In this document: one piece after another, positions 1 through 4,527 of the stretch | Layout of the letters: each line of letters starts with the position of its first letter | How positions within the stretch are numbered: position 1 is the first letter of the stretch | From: a virus | Length of the DNA stretch: 32,707 nt | IMG/VR virus record: IMGVR_UViG_3300042364_000053 | Span: 1-32,707 of that record | Direction: 5' to 3' (one strand) | Notes under the pieces: model-generated | The model's input: only the letters and a program-made list of their open reading frames with translations | Databases searched by the model: none | Told to the model about the DNA's origin: nothing | Position numbers and translations under genes: made by a program

Positions 1-33
1 CAGGTCGTGTGATCTGCACCCGCAAGTGACACC

Positions 34-41
34 GTCTAGGA
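34..41 (+). promoter_or_regulatory. partial copy of the GTCTAG repeat
   Basis: The 8 bases GTCTAGGA match the left arm of the palindrome at 59-74. The right arm is degenerate (a CATAG at 46-50). It lies 25 nt before the full copy, so the first gene may have one and a half sites. It could be a decayed repeat or chance. Confidence 0.35.
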
Positions 42-58
42 GCCACATAGTGGCGACT

Positions 59-74
59 GTCTAGGACCCTAGAC
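59..74. promoter_or_regulatory. GTCTAG palindrome, copy 1
   Basis: GTCTAGGACCCTAGAC has 6-bp inverted arms (GTCTAG/CTAGAC) around GACC. It ends 27 nt before the ATG of the first gene and is followed by an AACGAAAG leader. It is one of about eight copies in the first 10 kb. Either a dimeric DNA-binding protein or an RNA stem with a 4-nt loop would explain the shape. Confidence 0.75.
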
Positions 75-101
75 CCAACACCAACGAAAGAGAGAACACC
101 A

Positions 102-731
102 ATGAGATACGGAAACCTTGCAATCAGGACCATCGCCTTCAACCTGCGTGACATGGGCAGGACCATCACCGACTTTGACCGTCGTACTGCCGCTGATGCC
201 CTTGATCAGATGCTTGATGCGCTCATGCGGTCAGACGATCAGATGGTCGCCAAGTGTCAGCAGGTGCGTGACCTGAAGGAGAAGATCATGGACATCGAGG
301 AGACCAACCTTCAGCAGGGATGCTCCCTTCAGGAGAAGGACGTACGCATCATGCGTCTTGAGGAGGACCGCAACTGGTACAAGAATGCCCACACCACACT
401 GTGTGAGGAGTTTGCCGAGAAGAATCGCCTCATCGATGCCCTGAGGTCGGACCTTGATGGCACGGCACGTCATGCGGCATCCTTGGAGAACCAACTCAAG
501 GAACAGCAGAATCCCAAGGTCGAGACCAAGGGATTCCGTGCCATGGTCCAATGGCGTTCCGACGAGCAGGATGATGTGGACCCAATCGAGGTCTTCATCG
601 CGCAGACCGAGGACTCCTACGAGGATGAGCACTTTGTGTTCTTCTACGCAGGTGACTACCCGGAGGCTGAGATCCGCCATGCGTACAGCCGTGAGTGTTC
701 CCCTGAGGAATGGTACATCATCCCGGATTGA
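102..731 (+). CDS. early protein with coiled coil, unknown function
   Basis: The product is 209 aa and I do not recognise its family. Residues from about 45 to 140 are rich in E, K, L and Q with heptad-like spacing (LKEKIMDIEE, LEDRNWYKN, SLENQLKEQQ), which suggests a long coiled coil and oligomerisation. The C-terminal 60 residues are acidic and aromatic and look like a small folded domain. The ATG at 102 follows an AACGAAAGAGAG leader downstream of palindrome copy 1. The stop codon at 729-731 overlaps the -35 box of the next promoter. Its position, before the RNA polymerase gene and behind host-type signals, suggests early expression. A role in host takeover is only a guess from position. 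Confidence 0.75.
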   Translation: MRYGNLAIRTIAFNLRDMGRTITDFDRRTAADALDQMLDALMRSDDQMVAKCQQVRDLKEKIMDIEETNLQQGCSLQEKDVRIMRLEEDRNWYKNAHTTLCEEFAEKNRLIDALRSDLDGTARHAASLENQLKEQQNPKVETKGFRAMVQWRSDEQDDVDPIEVFIAQTEDSYEDEHFVFFYAGDYPEAEIRHAYSRECSPEEWYIIPD

Positions 732-755
732 CAATTCCCGGGCTTCTGGTAGGAT
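728..755 (+). promoter_or_regulatory. host-type extended -10 promoter upstream of the GP88-like gene
   Basis: A perfect TTGACA lies at 728-733, then 16 nt, then TAGGAT at 750-755 preceded by TGG (extended -10). The spacer begins ATTCC and ends CTGG, the same ends as in the promoter at 3394-3421. Transcription should start near 762, at the foot of a strong hairpin. Confidence 0.7.
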
Positions 756-759
756 GCTT

Positions 760-798
760 GGTGGGTCGGGGTGTGGACGTTCCATGCCCTGACCCGCC
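760..798 (+). other. strong hairpin at predicted 5' end of transcript
   Basis: The left arm at 760-771 pairs with the right arm at 787-798 over 12 positions, two of them G-T wobbles. An inner TGGA/TCCA stem extends it. It begins at the predicted start of the promoter at 728-755. There is no T-run after it, so it is not a typical terminator. It could protect the 5' end of the mRNA or act as an attenuator. Confidence 0.5.
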
Positions 799-800
799 TT

Positions 801-816
801 GTCTAGGACCCTAGAC
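801..816. promoter_or_regulatory. GTCTAG palindrome, copy 2
   Basis: The sequence is identical to copy 1 (GTCTAGGACCCTAGAC). It lies 45 nt downstream of the -10 box at 750-755, inside the predicted 5' UTR. It ends 19 nt before the ATG at 836, with an AACGAAAGGAAAGG leader between. Confidence 0.78.
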
Positions 817-835
817 CGCAACGAAAGGAAAGGTC

Positions 836-1654
836 ATGCAACTCAACGTTCTCCATCAGTCAGTCGTGTCGCCACCGTGGCGCACCATCACGGACGCCTC
901 CAAGTTGGCGTTTCAGCATCACTTCGATGTGCTGTTCAAGAAGAAGTCGATCCCCTTCGAGCGGATCCACCGTCAGATCCTGACGCCACCGTCAGCCAAC
1001 GCCAAGTTGTCCAAAGGCAGCGTCCCGATCTATGGCCTGACCTTGGCTCCCGCCGGATCCTCGGGTTACCAGTTGTGCCCATGGCGTAGCCCCGAGTGCG
1101 AGGCTGCCTGCCTTGGGATCACCGCAGGTCGCTCACGGTTCAGCAACGTGCTTCAGGCACGCATCAACAAGACCCGCCTGCTGATGACCCGTCCGTACGA
1201 GTTCATGCGCCAGTTGTACGTCGAGTTGGACAAGGTCGCCATGTCCCACATCGGTACGCGCTGGCTGTTCAGGTCCAATGTCCTCAGTGACATCCCGTGG
1301 GAGGACATCGCTGAAGATATGTACATCGCTGCCACAGGTGCTGACTTCTACGACTATACGAAATCATTCCACCGTGCCATGAAGTCACTACGGGAGCCGT
1401 CCATGCCGCACCTTGTCCTGTCCCACAGCGGCTGGAACATGGACCAGTGCAGGTGCTACATGGACCACGGTGGTACTGCTGCGTTCGTCTTCAACATCCG
1501 CAGGGGTCAGCCCTTGCCTGCCCAGTACTGTGGGTATGCCGTCATCGACGGCGACCTCACGGATGACCGCTGCTCGGATCCCGAGGGCGTCATCGTCGGT
1601 CTTCGTGCCAAGGGCAACGTGGTTGCCGATGGCAAGTTCATCACCAACGTCTAG
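836..1654 (+). CDS. GP88-like early protein
   Basis: The product is 272 aa. It resembles the phage 'gene product 88' family (Pfam GP88) known from actinobacteriophages and others. Visible signs are a Cys cluster around residues 80-95 (LCPW..PECEAACLG), a central YDYTKS segment near residue 170, and a C-terminal half with QCRCY and a glycine-rich VVADGKF end. The biochemical role of GP88 is unknown. The cysteines could bind a metal, but that is inference. The ATG at 836 has a strong GAAAGGAAAGG site 5-10 nt before it. The stop codon TAG lies in a GTCTAGAC half-repeat that precedes the next gene. Confidence 0.6.
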   Translation: MQLNVLHQSVVSPPWRTITDASKLAFQHHFDVLFKKKSIPFERIHRQILTPPSANAKLSKGSVPIYGLTLAPAGSSGYQLCPWRSPECEAACLGITAGRSRFSNVLQARINKTRLLMTRPYEFMRQLYVELDKVAMSHIGTRWLFRSNVLSDIPWEDIAEDMYIAATGADFYDYTKSFHRAMKSLREPSMPHLVLSHSGWNMDQCRCYMDHGGTAAFVFNIRRGQPLPAQYCGYAVIDGDLTDDRCSDPEGVIVGLRAKGNVVADGKFITNV

Positions 1655-1673
1655 ACCTTCTAGGATCCTAGAC
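1649..1673. promoter_or_regulatory. GTCTAG palindrome, copy 3, double site
   Basis: A short GTCTAGAC palindrome at 1649-1656 is followed at once by TTCTAGGATCCTAGAC at 1658-1673, which differs from the perfect form only in its first base. The short unit contains the TAG stop of the gene ending at 1654. The ATG of the next gene is 20 nt downstream, after ACGAAAGGAAAG. Confidence 0.72.
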
Positions 1674-1693
1674 CCAACACGAAAGGAAAGATC

Positions 1694-2146
1694 ATGTCTA
1701 TCGAATTCGCAATGAATCCCGAGGTCAAGGCCAAGTGGGTTGCTGCCCTGCGATCAGGTCAGTACACGCAGGGAACCTGTTTCCTCAAGCGTGATGTGAT
1801 TGTGATGGGAACCACTGACCAAGTCACCAAGTTCTGCTGCCTTGGAGTCCTCTGTGATATTGCTGCCCAGTCGGGAGTCAACGTCACTTGGAAAAACTTC
1901 TTGCAGTCGGGCTTTGACACTTGGTTTGCCTCGTCTACCGAGATCCAGCACGACATCCACTCTGAGCAACTGCCAGCGTGCGTCCAAGCGTGGGCTGGGT
2001 TGGACTCCAATGACCCCGTTGTCACGGCGCGTACTTTTGGATCCCAACGCGCCATGAACACCCGCCGAACCAGACTCAGCGAACTGAATGACCACGAGCG
2101 GTTTACCTTTTACGAGATCGCAGATCTCATCGAGGAACAACTATGA
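1694..2146 (+). CDS. conserved phage hypothetical protein
   Basis: The product is 150 aa. The N-terminal pattern MNPEVKAKWVAALRSG...QGT, followed by KFCCLGVLCDIAAQSG near residues 47-62, is typical of a small protein common in phages of many hosts. Its function is not known to me. Paired cysteines (CCLGVLC) and a C-terminal ELNDH-ERFTFYEIADLIEE segment are the most conserved-looking parts. The start follows a GAAAGGAAAG ribosome-binding leader behind palindrome copy 3. The stop overlaps the start of the next gene by ATGA, so the two are probably translated together. Confidence 0.75.
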   Translation: MSIEFAMNPEVKAKWVAALRSGQYTQGTCFLKRDVIVMGTTDQVTKFCCLGVLCDIAAQSGVNVTWKNFLQSGFDTWFASSTEIQHDIHSEQLPACVQAWAGLDSNDPVVTARTFGSQRAMNTRRTRLSELNDHERFTFYEIADLIEEQL

Positions 2147-2358
2147 GTCCCAACGAACTGGTCAACGCCATCATCCGTGAGGGTTCCTACTTGGCAACCA
2201 TTCACGGGGTCCGCAGGTCAGCCATGTGGTGGCACCTTGTTGACACCTATCGCCGCCAGTGCCCACACGGTATTGACATTGTGGATACCTGTGGTAATCT
2301 TGGTTCATCGGTCAAGGAAGCGTCTTCCGAGACCCCGTCAGTTTCACCAACCGTCTAG
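2143..2358 (+). CDS. small hypothetical protein
   Basis: The product is 71 aa and is not recognised. It has a basic, tryptophan-containing middle (RRSAMWWHLVDTYRR) and a Ser/Thr/Pro-rich tail. It starts with ATGA overlapping the upstream stop, with a GAGGAAC site just before it, so coupled translation is likely. Its last codons run into palindrome copy 4, whose GTCTAG supplies the TAG stop. A host-type promoter for the next gene is embedded near its 3' end. Confidence 0.6.
   Translation: MSPNELVNAIIREGSYLATIHGVRRSAMWWHLVDTYRRQCPHGIDIVDTCGNLGSSVKEASSETPSVSPTV
2273..2300 (+). promoter_or_regulatory. candidate extended -10 promoter inside the upstream gene
   Basis: TTGACA at 2273-2278, a 16-nt spacer ending TGG, and TAATCT at 2295-2300 give the same layout as the promoters at 728 and 3394. 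Transcription would start near 2307 and pass through palindrome copy 4 before the ATG at 2386. Confidence 0.5.
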
Positions 2359-2368
2359 GACACTAGAC
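2353..2368. promoter_or_regulatory. GTCTAG palindrome, copy 4
   Basis: GTCTAGGACACTAGAC has intact 6-bp arms and a GACA centre. It contains the TAG stop of the gene ending at 2358. An AAACGAAAGG leader follows, and the start codon at 2386 is 17 nt downstream. Confidence 0.72.
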
Positions 2369-2385
2369 AAACGAAAGGATTGGAC

Positions 2386-3078
2386 ATGGATCTCATCATC
2401 AACATCGACTCGTCCCAGTACGACACCCTCCGCAAGACCTTGGGTGTCTCCGACACGCCCCGTCTGTTCCCCGATGCGGACATCAAGGCGGTCGCCAACT
2501 CCATCATGGAGTCCCCGACCCACGGCAACGCCTTGGCGAACGCCATCGTGGACCAGTACGAGGCCCGCATCGCCTCCGAGGTCGCAGGCCAGATCGACGC
2601 ACAGGTCATCGCTGACTGCATCAACATGGATGACCTTGCCAACTGCATCGACCTGTCTCAGATGGATCACGGCGATATCGCAGGCAACATCGACCTCAGT
2701 GACCTTGCCCGTGAGATCGATGGCTCGGACATTGCCGAGCACTTTGCAGCCTCCGACATTGCCGAGATGATTGACCTGCATGAGGTCGCTAGGCACGTCG
2801 ATACCAACGAGATCGCCGACTTGGTCGCCGAGAAGGTCATTGAGGATCAGGCCGTCAAGGTCGCGGAGAACGTGTCGGTTGCCGACATTGTCGCCAACAT
2901 CAACCACAAGCAGATCGCCCTGCACCTCGTTCAGTCGGTCGTTCACAACGAGGAGTTCCGCAACTGCCTGATCAACGCGCTCATCGAGCGGCTTGTGCTG
3001 ACCGTCCCGATGTCCGACGAGTTCCTCAAGAGCGTTGACATGGCACGCAACATTCCGGTTTCGTCATCCCGTATCTGA
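2386..3078 (+). CDS. early protein made of 9-residue helical repeats
   Basis: The product is 230 aa. I prefer the ATG at 2386 because CGAAAGG ends 7 nt before it; a TTG at 2380 is too close. Residues about 65-150 are tandem 9-residue units of the form (D/E)-(I/L/V)-A-x-x-(I/V/F)-(D/A)-x-(S/H/N), for example DLAREIDGS, DIAEHFAAS, DIAEMIDLH and EVARHVDTN. Weaker units follow to about residue 184. The repeats are acidic and should form a regular helical or solenoid scaffold, perhaps a binding surface or nucleic-acid mimic. Similar Asp-rich repeat proteins exist in other phages but have no assigned function that I know of. Confidence 0.75.
   Translation: MDLIINIDSSQYDTLRKTLGVSDTPRLFPDADIKAVANSIMESPTHGNALANAIVDQYEARIASEVAGQIDAQVIADCINMDDLANCIDLSQMDHGDIAGNIDLSDLAREIDGSDIAEHFAASDIAEMIDLHEVARHVDTNEIADLVAEKVIEDQAVKVAENVSVADIVANINHKQIALHLVQSVVHNEEFRNCLINALIERLVLTVPMSDEFLKSVDMARNIPVSSSRI
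2578..2835 (+). repeat. tandem 27-nt (9-residue) coding repeats
   Basis: About nine degenerate 27-nt units encode residues 65-150 of the protein starting at 2386. There is one 5-residue insertion after the third unit (residues 92-96). The conserved core at the DNA level is roughly GACATTGCCGAG. The units are conserved in protein pattern more than in DNA, so they look old and under selection. Confidence 0.7.
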
Positions 3079-3089
3079 ACCTTTCGTTG

Positions 3090-3112
3090 TGAGGTGGGGC
3101 GCGCATACCTCA
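3090..3112 (+). other. small hairpin in intergenic gap
   Basis: TGAGGT at 3090-3095 pairs with ACCTCA at 3107-3112 across an 11-nt loop, in the 62-nt gap between two early genes. No T-run follows. This gap has no GTCTAG palindrome, unlike most early gaps. Confidence 0.3.
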
Positions 3113-3140
3113 ATAGCCACGCGCACTACAGGAGAACACC

Positions 3141-3407
3141 ATGTGGACAGGACAAGGACCGACAGAGCAGACCCCACCCGGGGCAACATACGTCTACAAC
3201 ACCATCAAGCCGCTCAAGGGCATGGAGGTTGTGGGACTGGGCGTCATGGATGACCGGGACAACCCCGGCGAGTTTGTTGCCACCCTCCTGCTTGGGGACC
3301 GCAAGACCGGGCAGGCGTTCGTCATCCGTGCATGGCGCGACGAGGAGCAGAATGGCCCCGGCTGGCTTGAGGTCACCGAGGTTCATCCCCGTGTTGACAA
3401 TTCCTGA
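3141..3407 (+). CDS. small hypothetical early protein
   Basis: The product is 88 aa and is not recognised. It looks like a compact beta-rich fold: alternating hydrophobic stretches (MEVVGLGVMDD, FVATLLLGD, AFVIRAWRD, WLEVTEVHP) separated by short acidic turns. The ATG at 3141 has an AGGAG site at 3130-3134. The 3' end overlaps the -35 box of the promoter at 3394, so this transcript probably continues into, or competes with, the next unit. There are no membrane segments or cysteines. Confidence 0.65.
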   Translation: MWTGQGPTEQTPPGATYVYNTIKPLKGMEVVGLGVMDDRDNPGEFVATLLLGDRKTGQAFVIRAWRDEEQNGPGWLEVTEVHPRVDNS

Positions 3408-3421
3408 TTCTCTGGTAGGAT
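3394..3421 (+). promoter_or_regulatory. extended -10 promoter giving a leaderless transcript
   Basis: TTGACA at 3394-3399, 16 nt, then TGG-TAGGAT with the hexamer at 3416-3421. Exactly 6 nt separate the -10 box from the ATG at 3428. Transcription would therefore start at or next to the start codon, and no ribosome-binding site is available. It is a close sequence relative of the promoter at 728-755. Confidence 0.68.
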
Positions 3422-3427
3422 CATGGC

Positions 3428-3631
3428 ATGAGTCGATTCACCATTACGGACACGGTGTCTGAGGTCATCCGTTGCCTCAAGGAAAGCGACACCGAGATGG
3501 CGTCCAACTACGCAGCACTGGTGCTTTGGAGAGTTGAGCATCACGGTTCTTGGCTAACCGATAACGAGCATGATCTCGTTGCCAAGTTGATTCCCGATCC
3601 GCCCAAGGCACGTCGCCGCAGGCGCAACTGA
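3428..3631 (+). CDS. small hypothetical protein, probably leaderless
   Basis: The product is 67 aa and is not recognised. It is largely helical with a very basic C-terminus (PPKARRRRRN), which suggests nucleic-acid or ribosome contact. The start at 3428 lies 6 nt after a TAGGAT -10 box, and there is no Shine-Dalgarno site upstream, so a leaderless mRNA is the simplest reading. It ends just before palindrome copy 5. Confidence 0.6.
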   Translation: MSRFTITDTVSEVIRCLKESDTEMASNYAALVLWRVEHHGSWLTDNEHDLVAKLIPDPPKARRRRRN

Positions 3632-3641
3632 ACCTGTCTGG

Positions 3642-3657
3642 GTCTAGGACCCTAGAC
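3642..3657. promoter_or_regulatory. GTCTAG palindrome, copy 5
   Basis: The sequence is identical to copies 1 and 2 (GTCTAGGACCCTAGAC). It lies 21 nt before the ATG at 3679, with an AACCGAAAGGA leader between. A GTCTGG just upstream may be a fragment of another copy. Confidence 0.77.
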
Positions 3658-3678
3658 AACAACCGAAAGGACTGCAAC

Positions 3679-4401
3679 ATGAGCAAGGCATTCACCACCA
3701 TCACCGATCTGGCCACGATCCCCGTCCCTGTCGCTACGCCGACCTACCAGCCCGTCCCTCAGGAGGAACTGTGGGAGCGCGTCATCGACAACGTCAGGTC
3801 GTTCGGGTACGACATCGTCCGTGAGACCCACCAGATGCACCGCAAGAACCCGTGGTTCATCTCCAAGGTCAGCCTGCGGAACCCCAACGCCCTGCGTAAC
3901 TCCGAGGAGATCGGCTGGGAGATCGGCGTGATCAACTCCTACGATGGCTCCAAGGCCGTTCGCCTGCTGTTCGGAGGCAACGTCTTTGCCTGCACCAACG
4001 GGCTGATCGTGGCTGATCACATCCTCCGTACCAAGCACACCTCAGGTGTGTGGAACCGTCTTCCCGCCATGCTGACCCAGACCATCAACAGGTTCGAGGT
4101 CGAGGTCAACAAGGCGGCGTACTTCTACGACAGGATCAAGGAGGTCACGTTCAACCGTGCGAACCTGTCGGACTTTGCCGTGCGTCTTGGACAGCAGGGA
4201 CTGCTGCCGAGGGCCAAGGTCGTGGATCTGGTGGAGGAGTCCATGACCCCATCCTTCGGGTACGACACCCGTGAGCGTCCGGTGCTGTGGAACGTCCACA
4301 ACGCCTACACGCACCTCGCCAAGGAATGGAATCCTGTCGAGGCTCCGCGAAAGATCATGGGAATGGAGCGCACGATGCGCGACCACTACGCATTGGTTTG
4401 A
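3679..4401 (+). CDS. DUF932-family protein
   Basis: The product is 240 aa. The pattern LLFGGNVFACTNGLIV near residues 95-111 and the late NVHNAYTHLAKE near residues 208-219 match the DUF932 family (phage/plasmid-like protein), in which a C-T/S-N-G segment and a W-x-x-x-NA-x-T segment are conserved. The biochemical function of DUF932 is not established; members sit on phages and plasmids near DNA-processing genes. This copy is shorter than many. It starts after a CCGAAAGGA site behind palindrome copy 5. Its TGA stop forms the TGn of a possible extended -10 box, and a strong terminator follows 43 nt later, so it is the last gene of the early block. Confidence 0.75.
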   Translation: MSKAFTTITDLATIPVPVATPTYQPVPQEELWERVIDNVRSFGYDIVRETHQMHRKNPWFISKVSLRNPNALRNSEEIGWEIGVINSYDGSKAVRLLFGGNVFACTNGLIVADHILRTKHTSGVWNRLPAMLTQTINRFEVEVNKAAYFYDRIKEVTFNRANLSDFAVRLGQQGLLPRAKVVDLVEESMTPSFGYDTRERPVLWNVHNAYTHLAKEWNPVEAPRKIMGMERTMRDHYALV

Positions 4402-4413
4402 TAGGATAGGGGC

Positions 4414-4477
4414 GCACCGCAAGGTGTTCTCCTTTCCTTTCGGCCCCTCGTCACCTTTGGGTGGCGGGGGGTTTTTT
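4414..4477 (+). ncRNA. possible short RNA between DUF932 gene and terminator
   Basis: TGATAGGAT at 4399-4407 is an extended -10 box without a good -35. A transcript starting near 4414 would contain a CACC-GCAA-GGTG stem with a GNRA-type loop (4415-4426) and end at the terminator at 4444-4477, about 65 nt in total. No ORF fits. It may simply be the 3' UTR of the early operon. Confidence 0.2.
4444..4477 (+). terminator. rho-independent early terminator
   Basis: A 12-bp stem (4444-4455 with 4460-4471, including two G-T pairs) encloses a TTTG loop and is followed by six T residues at 4472-4477. It closes the early block and separates it from the RNA polymerase promoter just downstream. T7 also has an early terminator, but downstream of its polymerase gene; here it is upstream. 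Confidence 0.88.
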
Positions 4478-4485
4478 ATTTGCCC

Positions 4486-4501
4486 GTCTAGGATCCTAGA
4501 C
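4486..4501. promoter_or_regulatory. GTCTAG palindrome, copy 6, over the RNAP promoter
   Basis: GTCTAGGATCCTAGAC is a perfect 16-bp palindrome. It lies 14 nt upstream of a TATAAT box, so it covers the -35 position (about 4493-4498). Unlike the other copies, no GAAAGG leader follows, and the site would lie outside a leaderless transcript. That favours DNA binding at this copy. Confidence 0.78.
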
Positions 4502-4515
4502 ACCATTCATTTGGT

Positions 4516-4521
4516 TATAAT
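4516..4521 (+). promoter_or_regulatory. -10 box of leaderless RNAP promoter
   Basis: TATAAT is the consensus -10 hexamer. It ends 6 nt before the ATG at 4528, the same spacing as at 3416-3421 and 3428. No recognisable -35 is present; palindrome copy 6 sits there. The gene also lacks a Shine-Dalgarno site, supporting leaderless expression. Confidence 0.65.
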
Positions 4522-4527
4522 GCGTCT

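Noticed and set aside
2380-2385. TTG start for the repeat protein
   Set aside because: It lies 1 nt from the GAAAGG site. ATG 2386 has normal spacing.
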